39,526 nucleotides of DNA, from positions 1-39,526 of the forward strand of contig JAUNJE010000027.1 in assembly GCA_030533415.1 (NCBI GenBank), read 5' to 3'. A program made the position numbers and the translations under genes. This document shows, in pieces, positions 8,004 through 15,783 of this stretch. The stretch is from Eubacteriales bacterium. Its GTDB lineage: Bacteria; Bacillota; Clostridia; Oscillospirales; Oscillospiraceae. How positions within the stretch are numbered: position 1 is the first letter of the stretch; every line of letters starts with the position of its first letter. Under the pieces are notes generated by a model. That model ran no database searches, was not told the DNA's origin, and was given only the letters and a program-made list of their open reading frames with translations.

Positions 8004-9357
8004 ACTTTTCCAGAATGACCGGGCAATTTTCCGCTTCCAGAGAAGACCGGATGTAGTTCGCTGCGTCCGCCGGCGTCAGCTTCACCTGCTCACCTGTGCG
8101 CATATTCTTTACGGAGCACATCCCCTCGGCGATCTCATCCTCGCCCAGAAGCACCGCGAAGGGAACCGCCAGCTTGTTGGCGTAGGCCATCTTCTGCTTG
8201 AATTTTTTCTGCTCGCCGTAGAGCTGTACCCGGATTCCGCCGGCACGCAATGTCTCAGCCAGTGCAATGGCCGGGGCCGGGTCGGAGGTCATGGGCAGCA
8301 CCAGTGCGTCCGCGGGAGCGTTGGGCAATTCGGGATTGATCAGCCCCTGCTCGTCCAGAACGTAGAAAAGCCTCGTCAGGCCGATGGAAATGCCCACGCC
8401 GGGAAGCTGCTTTTCAATGTAGTAGCCTGCCAGATTGTCGTACCGCCCACCGGAGCAGACGGAGCCGATCTCTGGATGATCCAGCAGCGTCGTCTCATAA
8501 ACGGTGCCGGTATAGTAGTCCAGGCCCCGTGCGATGGTCAAGTCCACAGCAAAATTTTCCTCGGGAACGCCGAAGGCGGTGAGGTTCGCGGTGACGGCCT
8601 TCAGCTCGGAAAGACCCAAGTCAAAGGTCTCATTCCGTCCGGCATAGCCTTCCAGTGCCGCAATGACTTCGGCGTTGGTGCCCTTGATGGAGATGAATTT
8701 CAGGATTTCATCCGCCTGGGCGTCTGTCAGCGCAATGTCGTCCACCAAAATGGCCTTAACTTTTTCGGCGCCGATCTTATCCAGCTTGTCCACGGTGCGC
8801 ATAATGTCGCCGCTCTTGTCCGCCAGGTCCAGCATGGCGTAAAATCCGTTCAGCACCTTGCGGTTATTCACATGAATCTGGAAACGGCTCAGGCCGAAGC
8901 CCCGGAACACCTTGTAGATAATGGCGGGAATTTCCGCCTCGTTGAGAATATCCAGCTTTCCGTCGCCGATGATATCGATGTCGGCCTGGTAAAATTCCCG
9001 GAAGCGCCCCCGCTGGGCACGCTCTCCCCGGTAGACCTTACTGATCTGGAACCGGCGGAAGGGAAACGCCAGCTCGTTATAGTGCAGGGCCACATATTTT
9101 GCCAGCGGCACCGTCAGGTCAAAGCGCAGTGCCAGATCGCTGTCGCCCTTCTGAAAGCGGTAAATCTGCTTCTCCGTCTCGCCGCCGCCCTTGGCAAGCA
9201 AAATCTGGGCGTCCTCGATGGCCGGGGTGTCCAGGGGGGCAAAGCCATAGGAGGCGTAGGTCTTGCGCAGAATTTCGGCCATTTTCTCAAATTGAATCTG
9301 CTTGGAAGGCAGCAGCTCCATAAAACCGGACAATGTCCGGGGCTTGATAATTTCCAT
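8002..9357 (-). CDS. hisS: histidine--tRNA ligase
   Basis: The 451-residue class II aminoacyl-tRNA synthetase charges tRNA-His. Motif 2 is visible as FRRFQISKVYRGERAQRGR, the histidine-binding motif as ARGLDYYTGTVYE and motif 3 as GISIGLTRLF. A C-terminal HGTP anticodon-binding domain follows (starting about residue 350, DALVLPM). The presence of the ARGLDYYTG loop argues for an active HisS rather than the HisZ paralogue. The ATG at 9357 has GGAGG 5 nt upstream. The gene lies 82 nt downstream of the mgsA-like gene on the same strand and may be co-transcribed; a long hairpin fills the gap. Confidence 0.95.
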   Translation of the reverse strand: MEIIKPRTLSGFMELLPSKQIQFEKMAEILRKTYASYGFAPLDTPAIEDAQILLAKGGGETEKQIYRFQKGDSDLALRFDLTVPLAKYVALHYNELAFPFRRFQISKVYRGERAQRGRFREFYQADIDIIGDGKLDILNEAEIPAIIYKVFRGFGLSRFQIHVNNRKVLNGFYAMLDLADKSGDIMRTVDKLDKIGAEKVKAILVDDIALTDAQADEILKFISIKGTNAEVIAALEGYAGRNETFDLGLSELKAVTANLTAFGVPEENFAVDLTIARGLDYYTGTVYETTLLDHPEIGSVCSGGRYDNLAGYYIEKQLPGVGISIGLTRLFYVLDEQGLINPELPNAPADALVLPMTSDPAPAIALAETLRAGGIRVQLYGEQKKFKQKMAYANKLAVPFAVLLGEDEIAEGMCSVKNMRTGEQVKLTPADAANYIRSSLEAENCPVILEK

Positions 9358-9384
9358 AATTTCCTCCGTAAGTTTCAGCAAAGA

Positions 9385-9434
9385 GTGTGAAGAATGGAGT
9401 GCCAGAGGCTTCATCCGCTCTGCGCACTCCACAC
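9385..9434 (-). other. long hairpin in the hisS leader
   Basis: On the minus strand GTGTGGAGTGC and GCAGAG pair with CTCTG, GCACTCC and CACAC further down, giving a long interrupted stem about 30 nt before the hisS start. There is no T-tract. It may be a processing site or a leader element; it lacks T-box hallmarks. Confidence 0.4.
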
Positions 9435-9439
9435 CGTAT

Positions 9440-9853
9440 TCAAAATCTTGACTTGGAATGGAGCATCTCCCGCCAATCCAAATCGCCCCGCTGCAGGCCC
9501 ATGATCAGCATTTCCGCACTGGCCAGGTTGGTGGCAATGGGGACATTGTGCTTGTCGCAGTGCCGGATGGTCTCGATCATCTGGCTGTCGTCCCAGGGGT
9601 CTGTTGTATTGGGGTCGGTAAACAGCAGCACCAGGTCGATCTCGTTATAGGCAATGCGGGCGTTGATCTGCTGGTGGCCGCCCTGCTTATGGGAAAGCAG
9701 CAGAGTAATGGGCAGCCCCGTATTGTCCACGATCAGGCGGCCTGTCGTGGCAGTAGCGAACAGGTTGTGCTTCATCAGGACGCTCTTATAAGCGGTACAG
9801 AACTGAACCATCAATTCTTTTTTCTTATCATGCGCCAGAAATGCGATATTCAC
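9440..9853 (-). CDS. mgsA: methylglyoxal synthase-like protein with altered catalytic residues
   Basis: The 137-residue protein aligns without gaps to E. coli methylglyoxal synthase through most of its core: FLAHDKKKELM with His8 equivalent to His19, ATTG in the phosphate loop, QQ near residue 61, DP at 80-81 and PIATN. However, residues equivalent to E. coli Gly66, Asp71, His98 and Asp101 are His55, His60, Trp87 and Ser90. Since Asp71 is the key catalytic residue in E. coli, conversion of dihydroxyacetone phosphate to methylglyoxal is doubtful. The GTG at 9853 was preferred because GGAG lies 8 nt upstream and it gives the family N-terminus; the earlier GTG at 9862 overlaps the ribosome site. 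It lies just behind minD. Confidence 0.8.
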   Translation of the reverse strand: MNIAFLAHDKKKELMVQFCTAYKSVLMKHNLFATATTGRLIVDNTGLPITLLLSHKQGGHQQINARIAYNEIDLVLLFTDPNTTDPWDDSQMIETIRHCDKHNVPIATNLASAEMLIMGLQRGDLDWREMLHSKSRF

Positions 9854-9889
9854 AGCAGTCACTCCTTCTTGATATATGTAAAAGGTATT

Positions 9890-10630
9890 TTAACGTAAGG
9901 TAACCGGCTCATGGAAGCCCTGAATGCGTCTTGCGATTTTGCGGTAGGCCTTTGCGGCGGGGCTTCGCCTGGCATATTTCAGCAGCGGCTGGCCGAAGGA
10001 CGCCGCCAGGGTCACATTGGGATCCTCCAGCACGATCCCCGTCAGGGGCAGGCCCGCGGTGTCCATCACATCGTCAATGGTGATCCGCACGGTGCTGAGC
10101 ATCTCCCTGTCCACCCGGTTGACCACCAAACGGACGTCTTTCTTGCCCATAAGCTCCAAAAGGTCTCCCACCCGGGCAGCATCCCGCACGGCAGCGGGGC
10201 CGGAGCCGGTGACCAGCAGAAACCGGTCCGCCGCAGAGGAAACCAGCCGAAAGCCGCTTCCGACCCCGGCGGGGGCATCCAGGAAGATATAGTCGAATTG
10301 CCGCCGGGCCTGGCGGAGCATGGAGGCGAAGGCCTCCGCGTCGATCTTTTCCGCCGGACAGTTCATAGGTGCCGTCAGAAAAGAGAGGGTAGGATACACC
10401 GGGTGCCGCGCGGCCTCCTCCAGGGAATAGCCGCCTGCGCATACATCCAGAAAGGAAAGCGCTCCGCTGTCGGACAATCCCAGGGAGATATCCAGGTTGC
10501 GCAGGCCCACATCGCAGTCGATGCACAGCACCTTTTTCCCTTCCCCGGCAAGGGCCGTCGCGATACCGGCGCAGACAGAGGTTTTCCCCGTTCCGCCCTT
10601 TCCGGACAGGACCGCAAAAAGCTCGCCCAA
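9890..10630 (-). CDS. minD: MinD-like septum-site ATPase
   Basis: The 246-residue ParA/MinD ATPase has the deviant Walker A motif SGKGGTGKT near the N-terminus, CDVGLRNLD as switch I, and LDAPAG as the switch II/Walker B region. Its C-terminus (AYRKIARRIQGF) could form an amphipathic membrane-binding helix as in MinD. The TTG at 10630 is preferred, with GGGAGG about 9 nt upstream; an earlier TTG at 10654 lacks such a site. MinD normally works with MinC and MinE to place the division septum, but neither is encoded next to it here: only 36 nt separate it from the mgsA-like gene. Other MinD/ParA roles remain possible. Confidence 0.82.
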   Translation of the reverse strand: MGELFAVLSGKGGTGKTSVCAGIATALAGEGKKVLCIDCDVGLRNLDISLGLSDSGALSFLDVCAGGYSLEEAARHPVYPTLSFLTAPMNCPAEKIDAEAFASMLRQARRQFDYIFLDAPAGVGSGFRLVSSAADRFLLVTGSGPAAVRDAARVGDLLELMGKKDVRLVVNRVDREMLSTVRITIDDVMDTAGLPLTGIVLEDPNVTLAASFGQPLLKYARRSPAAKAYRKIARRIQGFHEPVTLR

Positions 10631-10678
10631 ACGCCATCGCCTCCCAACCCACAATTAGGCATTATCCGAATTGTTATC

Positions 10679-10707
10679 ATTATAATGGAATTTCGCACAA
10701 AAGGCAA
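10679..10707 (-). promoter_or_regulatory. promoter of minD-mgsA (perhaps hisS)
   Basis: Minus-strand TTGCCT (10702-10707) and TATAAT (10679-10684), 17-bp spacer, about 48 nt before the minD start. Confidence 0.7.
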
Positions 10708-10840
10708 GAGGATTTTACGGGATTTGGAAATGTTTTTCATCAGAATCCACAAAAACCGGGAACCGGTTCTCCCACAGCGCTTCTGCCATTGCGCATTGGT
10801 AAATCAAGGGGCGAAATATGCAAACCGGGCAAAAAAAGGG

Positions 10841-10869
10841 TTGCGCCTTGGGAAGATGTGAGCTATAAT
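10841..10869 (+). promoter_or_regulatory. promoter of pta
   Basis: TTGCGC (10841-10846) and TATAAT (10864-10869) with a 17-bp spacer, about 50 nt before the chosen pta start. Confidence 0.7.
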
Positions 10870-10919
10870 TATTTTGTAAAAATACGGGCAATGTCCCGAT
10901 AATTGGAGGAATGATTCCC

Positions 10920-11918
10920 ATGTTCAATGCAATGATCGAAACTTTGAAGGCGAATCCCCGCAAAATCGTATTCACCGAGGGCCACGACGCCCGTATTCTG
11001 GAAGCGACCTCCCGCCTGGTGGAGGGCGGTTTCCTGACCCCCATTCTGATTGGCAATGTGGAAGAGGTGAAGGCCAACGCGGCCAAGGGCGGCTTCAACA
11101 TTGAGGGCGTAGAGATCATCGATCCTCTGACCTATGAAGGCATGGATGCCATGGTCGAGAAGATGGTGGAGCTGCGCAAGGGTAAAATGTCCGCCGATGA
11201 CTGCCGCAAGGCTCTGTCCAAGGGCAACTACTTCGGCACCATGCTGGTGAAGATGGGCTACGCCGACTCCCTGCTGGGCGGCGCCACCTACTCCACCGCC
11301 GATACCGTCCGCCCCGCCCTGCAGCTGGTCAAGACCAAGAAGGGCGCCCACCTGGTGTCCTCCTGCTTCATCCTGGTCCGGGGCGAAGAAAAGCTGGCCA
11401 TGGGCGACTGCGCCATCAACCTGAGCTATGAGGACAGCGTGGACAAGGAGGGCAATGTGACCCTGTCCGCCGCCCAAAAGCTGGCCGAGGTCGCTATCGA
11501 GACCGCCAACACCGCCAAGGTATTCGGCATCGATCCCAAGGTTGCCATGCTGAGCTTCTCCACCAACGGTTCCGGCAAGGGCGGCACCGTCAAGCTGAGC
11601 CACGACGCCACCGCCGTTGCCAAGGAAATGGCACCCGATCTGCTGATCGACGGCGAGATGCAGTTTGACGCGGCCGTTGCCCCTGAGGTCGGCCAGCTGA
11701 AGTTCCCCGGCTCCCCTGTGGCGGGCTATGCCAACACCTTTATCTTCCCCACCATCGAGGCCGGCAATATCGGCTACAAGATCGCCCAGCGTCTGGGCGG
11801 CTTCGAGGCCTACGGCCCCATCCTGCAGGGCCTGGCTGCTCCCATCAACGACCTGTCCCGGGGCTGCAACGCCGATGAGGTCTATAAGATGGCCATTATC
11901 ACCGCCGCTATGGTGTAA
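10920..11918 (+). CDS. pta: phosphate acetyltransferase
   Basis: The 332-residue enzyme interconverts acetyl-CoA and acetyl phosphate in acetate-forming fermentation. Family features include KIVFTEGHD near the N-terminus, TADTVRPALQ and SSCFILV in the middle, and the C-terminal SFSTNGSGKG, DLLIDGEMQFDAA and FPTIEAGNIGYKIAQRLGG. Length fits the short (Pta-I) class without regulatory domains. GGAGG ends 10 nt before the ATG at 10920; the ATG at 10911 is only 1 nt from it and is unlikely to be used. The strong promoter, codon use and terminator suggest high expression. No acetate kinase gene is seen in the window. Confidence 0.96.
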   Translation: MFNAMIETLKANPRKIVFTEGHDARILEATSRLVEGGFLTPILIGNVEEVKANAAKGGFNIEGVEIIDPLTYEGMDAMVEKMVELRKGKMSADDCRKALSKGNYFGTMLVKMGYADSLLGGATYSTADTVRPALQLVKTKKGAHLVSSCFILVRGEEKLAMGDCAINLSYEDSVDKEGNVTLSAAQKLAEVAIETANTAKVFGIDPKVAMLSFSTNGSGKGGTVKLSHDATAVAKEMAPDLLIDGEMQFDAAVAPEVGQLKFPGSPVAGYANTFIFPTIEAGNIGYKIAQRLGGFEAYGPILQGLAAPINDLSRGCNADEVYKMAIITAAMV

Positions 11919-11949
11919 TCCGGAAGTTCACAACCAATTGCCGCATAGG

Positions 11950-11979
11950 ATGCCGGCCCCTCAAGGGCCGGCATTTTCT
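11950..11979 (+). terminator. terminator of pta
   Basis: A perfect 10-bp stem (ATGCCGGCCC at 11950-11959, GGGCCGGCAT at 11965-11974) with a 5-nt loop is followed by TTTTCT. Confidence 0.92.
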
Positions 11980-12022
11980 ATGAAATTCAGGGTTTTGGCG
12001 AAAGACGGTGGTCATCAATAGT

Positions 12023-12054
12023 AAAAGGCACTGCCATTCCTGGCAGTGCCTTTT
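12023..12054. terminator. bidirectional terminator before the apt-like gene
   Basis: A perfect 13-bp stem (12023-12035 and 12042-12054) bears an A-run on the left and T-run on the right. It ends leftward transcription of the phosphoribosyltransferase gene and backs up the pta terminator. Confidence 0.9.
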
Positions 12055-12069
12055 GGTATATGGCTCGTA

Positions 12070-12624
12070 TCAGTCCATAACGGTGCCGTCGGGATGGAAC
12101 AGGGGCAGCTTTTCCAAGTATACCAGGTCGGGACGTTCCTGGGCCTCGCCCTCCGCAAGAATCGCCATGCGGCCGCAGATGGTGCCGCCGGCCTTTTCGA
12201 CCAGGGCCTCCAGCGCCTTTAAGCTTTCGCCGGTGGAGATCACGTCGTCTACAATCAGAATGCGCTTGCCCTTCATCAGCGCGGCATCCGCGCCGTCCAG
12301 GTACAGCTTCTGCTCCTTGGCCGTGGTGATGGAGTGGACCGTGACGCTGAAAATGTCCCGCATGTACAGCTTGGGGCCTTTCCGGGCCAGAATGTACTTG
12401 GCATCACCGGCCTGACGGGCCATCTCGTGGGCCAGAGGAATACCCTTGGCCTCTGCAGTGATGATGTAATCATACGCGGGTGCCTTAGCCAGCAGCTCCC
12501 GGGCGCAGGCAACGGTCAGTTCCTGGTCGCCAAAGATAACGAAACCGGCAATGGACAGCTTATCGTTCAGGGGACAGATGGGAAGGTCACGCTCAAGGCC
12601 TGCAACGGTCATTCTATAGAACAT
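12070..12624 (-). CDS. apt: adenine phosphoribosyltransferase-like PRTase
   Basis: The 184-residue protein has a type I phosphoribosyltransferase core with the PRPP-binding motif RILIVDDVISTGES at about residues 120-133 and a flexible-loop segment around ITTAKEQ. Such enzymes convert a purine base plus PRPP to the nucleotide in salvage. The N-terminal part is not close to classical Apt, so xanthine, guanine or a regulatory role as in PurR/GfcR-type proteins cannot be excluded. The ATG at 12624 has AAGGAG 9 nt upstream, whereas the first ATG (12633) directly abuts the ribosome site. It is monocistronic with its own promoter and terminator. Confidence 0.8.
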   Translation of the reverse strand: MFYRMTVAGLERDLPICPLNDKLSIAGFVIFGDQELTVACARELLAKAPAYDYIITAEAKGIPLAHEMARQAGDAKYILARKGPKLYMRDIFSVTVHSITTAKEQKLYLDGADAALMKGKRILIVDDVISTGESLKALEALVEKAGGTICGRMAILAEGEAQERPDLVYLEKLPLFHPDGTVMD

Positions 12625-12657
12625 GGGGAACATCTCCTTATTTATTTCTACGGGTTT

Positions 12658-12685
12658 ATTATACTACCGCTGAAAAAAATGTCAA
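12658..12685 (-). promoter_or_regulatory. promoter of the apt-like gene
   Basis: Minus-strand TTGACA (12680-12685) and TATAAT (12658-12663) with a 16-bp spacer, about 25 nt before the ribosome site. Confidence 0.8.
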
Positions 12686-12750
12686 GAAATTATGAAGAAG
12701 AAGCTTGGATTCCTGCTTCGGCGGACGTTCGGGAACCCGTGAACATGGAA

Positions 12751-13165
12751 AACCCCGGTATCTTCTCAGATACCGGGGTTCCCGCGAAAGAGTTTGGAAA
12801 GAAGAGAGGTAGAAAAGAGGATCTACGGAGTTTGAAAGGAGCGGCTCACGGCTTCCGCTTACCTTTCTGACATTAGGATACTTTTGGGATTTGAACGCCC
12901 AATAAAGGAATTGAAAACAAAAAGCGACAAATTTATGAACATTCCGCTTTCTTTCCGAAGGGCAGAGAAATCCCCGGCATCCTGGGTAGGCGCCGGGGTT
13001 TCTCAAAAGGGTTTGGAAAGAAGAGAGGTAGAAAAGAGGATCTACGGAGTTCGAAAGGAGCGGCTCACGGCTTCCGCTTGCCTTTCTTACGAATAGGATA
13101 CTTTTCAAATTTGAACAGCGAATAACAGAATTTGAAACAAAAAACGGCAAATTTATGAACAGTTT
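12751..13165. repeat. tandem duplication of a 219-bp intergenic unit with hairpins
   Basis: Two copies of one unit lie head to tail. The core that starts GTTTGGAAAGAAGAGAGG begins at 12792 and again at 13011, an exact 219-bp offset. About 72 bp of the core are nearly identical (two differences seen), while the flanks have diverged but kept their length. Each copy is preceded by a GC-rich hairpin: 12751-12780 has a perfect 12-bp stem, and about 12965-13004 has an imperfect one. It fills the roughly 550-bp gap between the apt-like gene and the ABC permease gene. I see no convincing coding potential, although one minus-strand frame stays open across both copies because 219 is divisible by 3. Confidence 0.85.
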
Positions 13166-13176
13166 CCCTTCTGCCC

Positions 13177-14385
13177 TTACCGCCCGGACACCTGATAGCG
13201 CTGATAGGCCCATTTTCCCGCCAGGGCCAGCAGGACGGCTCCCAGCAGGTAGCATACCGGCACAAGCTGCCAGGAGGTCATATATCCCCCGGGCGCCGGG
13301 ATCAGCAGCCAGTCAAAGGTGTTCCACACATTGGAATAGTTCATGGGAAGGCAATTCCAAATCTGGGAGAGCGCCCGGTACCCCGCGGGAATGATCAACA
13401 CCTGGCCCGCAATGACCAGCCCCACCGGCACGGACATGGCCGCGACCCGGCTGCGCAGAAATTCCGACAGTACCATAACAAAGGCTCCTGCCAACGCGGC
13501 GGATACCGGGAGGATGCCATAGGCGATGAGACAAGCCTGCCCCATGGTCAGCGGATAGGAATAACTCGGGTAAAACAGCTGTATAGGGGCCTGGAATCCC
13601 GCCGTGCCGTAGTAACCCAGGCAAAGTCCCAGGGTTACCAGCACCAGAAGCAGTGCGCTGCCGGCTGCCGTGGTGATCCCTGCCAGGATTTTCGCCCAGT
13701 ACAGCTTCCGCCGCCCGTTGCGGCTGCTTAATGTGAGCTGGTCCGTCCGGCGGCTGTGCTCTTCATAGAACACGCCGGAAAGGACAATGGGAAGGATCAG
13801 CGGCAGGAGCACCCCCGCCGTATTCAGCACCTCCAGAGCCTGTCCATAGCCGAAGTAATCATAATAGACCACGGGGTTCGGAAGTTTCCCTTCCTTTTCC
13901 CGCCAGAATGCTTTCTCCCCTTCGGAAAGCAAATCCCGGCTCCATATGGCTTCCAGCATTTCCCGTCTTGCGGATGCCAGGCTTTCCTCGGTGATCTCCT
14001 GGTCCAGGGTGTCATACAGATTGGTTCTCATATTATTGCCAATCCAGCCGAATATCTCGCTGTAGGGCCGGGCGTAGGTTAAGTATTCCTCTGTAAGCTG
14101 ATAGCGGTCCGCGTCCCGGGGAATCCTCCGGTAGCCCGCCATGGTTTCGTCCAGAAGCGTCTGGTCGATGGCCCTGCCGGACAGGGCCTTGTAGTACTGC
14201 CTGTCCACCTGGTACATGTGATAATAGGTGTCATACACCTTGCCGTCCACATAGTGCTTGCCGATGAGACAGGAAAATACGCTGGAGCCGCCGCAAAGCA
14301 GGCAGAGTGCCAGACTGATCCAAAACAGCTTCCGGTTGATGATTTTCTTCAGTTCATACCGGTATAAGGTTCTAAAGTTCCCCAT
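13177..14385 (-). CDS. ABC transporter permease (ABC-2 type)
   Basis: The 402-residue membrane protein has one N-terminal segment (LFWISLALCLLCGG, about residues 16-38), a long extracytoplasmic stretch to about residue 190, and then several membrane helices to the C-terminus. This is the layout of ABC-2 type permeases with a large loop after helix 1. The ATG at 14385 has GGAGG about 9 nt upstream, and its first 14 nt overlap the end of the ATPase gene, so translation is probably coupled. It is the last gene of a four-gene unit with a sigma factor, a membrane protein and an ABC ATPase. The exported substrate is unknown; peptide or antimicrobial resistance is possible. Confidence 0.85.
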   Translation of the reverse strand: MGNFRTLYRYELKKIINRKLFWISLALCLLCGGSSVFSCLIGKHYVDGKVYDTYYHMYQVDRQYYKALSGRAIDQTLLDETMAGYRRIPRDADRYQLTEEYLTYARPYSEIFGWIGNNMRTNLYDTLDQEITEESLASARREMLEAIWSRDLLSEGEKAFWREKEGKLPNPVVYYDYFGYGQALEVLNTAGVLLPLILPIVLSGVFYEEHSRRTDQLTLSSRNGRRKLYWAKILAGITTAAGSALLLVLVTLGLCLGYYGTAGFQAPIQLFYPSYSYPLTMGQACLIAYGILPVSAALAGAFVMVLSEFLRSRVAAMSVPVGLVIAGQVLIIPAGYRALSQIWNCLPMNYSNVWNTFDWLLIPAPGGYMTSWQLVPVCYLLGAVLLALAGKWAYQRYQVSGR

Positions 14386-15085
14386 TTGTGTTCTCCTCCC
14401 CGAATTGCGAAAGGTAAAATTTCTCCAGGTCTCCCCGGTCTTCATTCCATGCGCCCTGGAAAATGAGCTGCCCGTCCTTCATCATCAAAACCTCGTCCGC
14501 AATGTGTTCAATATCGGAGACGATGTGGGTGGACAGCAGCACGATGCTGTCCTTCCCCAGGCTTTCTATCAGGTTTCGGAACCGCACCCGTTCCTTGGGG
14601 TCAAGTCCCGCCGTAGGCTCGTCCAGCACCAGCAGCTTCGGGTCGTTTAGCAATGCCTGGGCAATGCCCAGCCGCTGCTTCATGCCGCCGGAATAGGTCT
14701 TGATCTTTTTGCGGCCCGCCTCCTGCAGGGATACCAGCTCCAGCAGCTCCTCCGTCCTGCGTTTGGCCTGGGGCCTGGGAATGCCCTTCAATGCCGCCAG
14801 ATACAGCAGGAAATCCATGCCGCTGAACTCCGGATAATAGCCGAAGTCCTGGGGCAGATACCCCAAAACGGCCCGGTAACCCTCCTCGCTGACATCCATG
14901 CCGTCAAAGGTGACGGTTCCGCCGGTGGGCTTCAAAATGCCGCAGAGCATCCGCATCAGCGTGGTTTTTCCCGCGCCGTTGGCCCCCAGCAGGCCGTAGA
15001 CGCCCCGGTGCAGCTTGGCCGACACCCGGTCCACCGCGATGCGGTTTTGATATTGTTTGGATAAGCGGTCTATGATCAGTTCCAT
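14372..15085 (-). CDS. ABC transporter ATP-binding protein
   Basis: The 237-residue protein is a complete ABC ATPase: Walker A GANGAGKTT (about residue 35), Q-loop YLPQDFGYYPEF, signature YSGGMKQRLG, Walker B LLVLDEPTAGLDP, and H-loop STHI. Sequence type (RLSKQYQNRIAVDRVS, SDIEHIADEVLMM) matches ATPases that pair with ABC-2 permeases. The ATG at 15085 has GGAGG 7 nt upstream and overlaps the preceding membrane-protein gene by 10 nt. It should energise the permease encoded directly downstream. Confidence 0.95.
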   Translation of the reverse strand: MELIIDRLSKQYQNRIAVDRVSAKLHRGVYGLLGANGAGKTTLMRMLCGILKPTGGTVTFDGMDVSEEGYRAVLGYLPQDFGYYPEFSGMDFLLYLAALKGIPRPQAKRRTEELLELVSLQEAGRKKIKTYSGGMKQRLGIAQALLNDPKLLVLDEPTAGLDPKERVRFRNLIESLGKDSIVLLSTHIVSDIEHIADEVLMMKDGQLIFQGAWNEDRGDLEKFYLSQFGEENTNGEL

Positions 15086-15783
15086 GCCAGTTCCTCCGTT
15101 TGTTTTAGCATTGTTGCATACTGCGTTGCGATCCCGGCGCACAGGGCCAGCGCTCCCGCGATCCACCAGGAAAGGCAGCTTTCCGCATAAAGATAGGGAA
15201 GGCTGTTGTGGGTAAAGAAGACGGAAACGCTGATAAAAAGGGCAAGACCGGCGCAGACGGAAACGCCCTCCCTTCCCCGGATCCTGCGAAGGGCATACAG
15301 CCCCAGAAAGGACGTCAGCAGGAACGGGGTCAGGATATAGACCCCCGCCGCCAGGGAGGGGAATCCGCTGTGCCAAAGGCCCAGGAGCGTCAGCAGGCAC
15401 AGCAGCACCAGGTTTTCCGCCCCGAGGATGCACAGCCGGGCCATGGTGACGCTTCGCAGGGAAAACCGGGTGGCCAGCTCCAATTCCGCCATCTCATAGC
15501 ATTCCGAACGGCCGCTTTCGCAGACGGCCACCAGCGCCAGCAGCGGGGTCAGTGCGGAAATCTCCCAGAGCATATTCCGGGACAGCACCCCGGCGCCCAC
15601 CACCGCCGCAGTGAAAATCAACGCGGAAACGCACCAGACCCATTTGCGGATATAGCCGGTCTGGGTGAGCAGAAACCGGAAAACAGACATCCGGGGCATG
15701 CCCCATTGCCGCAGAAATTCCCGTTTCCTCTGGGGGGGCGGCGCCGCGAAAGTCCGGCGCAATTCCCTTTTCCAATTATTCAT
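15076..15783 (-). CDS. multi-pass membrane protein between ECF sigma factor and ABC ATPase
   Basis: The 235-residue protein has about 50 basic, presumably cytoplasmic residues (MNNWKRELRRTFAAPPPQRK and onward) followed by about six hydrophobic segments. I do not recognise a catalytic domain. Its start overlaps the end of the sigma factor gene by 8 nt and its end overlaps the ATPase gene by 10 nt, so it is translationally coupled to both. The position directly after an ECF sigma factor is where anti-sigma factors usually lie, so the cytoplasmic N-terminus might hold the sigma factor; equally it may be a second permease subunit. This is inference from context. Confidence 0.75.
   Translation of the reverse strand: MNNWKRELRRTFAAPPPQRKREFLRQWGMPRMSVFRFLLTQTGYIRKWVWCVSALIFTAAVVGAGVLSRNMLWEISALTPLLALVAVCESGRSECYEMAELELATRFSLRSVTMARLCILGAENLVLLCLLTLLGLWHSGFPSLAAGVYILTPFLLTSFLGLYALRRIRGREGVSVCAGLALFISVSVFFTHNSLPYLYAESCLSWWIAGALALCAGIATQYATMLKQTEELAWN

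Noticed and set aside
12659-13255. 198-residue minus-strand frame across the 219-bp repeats
   Set aside because: It has no ribosome site, overlaps the end of the ABC permease gene, and its openness follows from the period being divisible by three.
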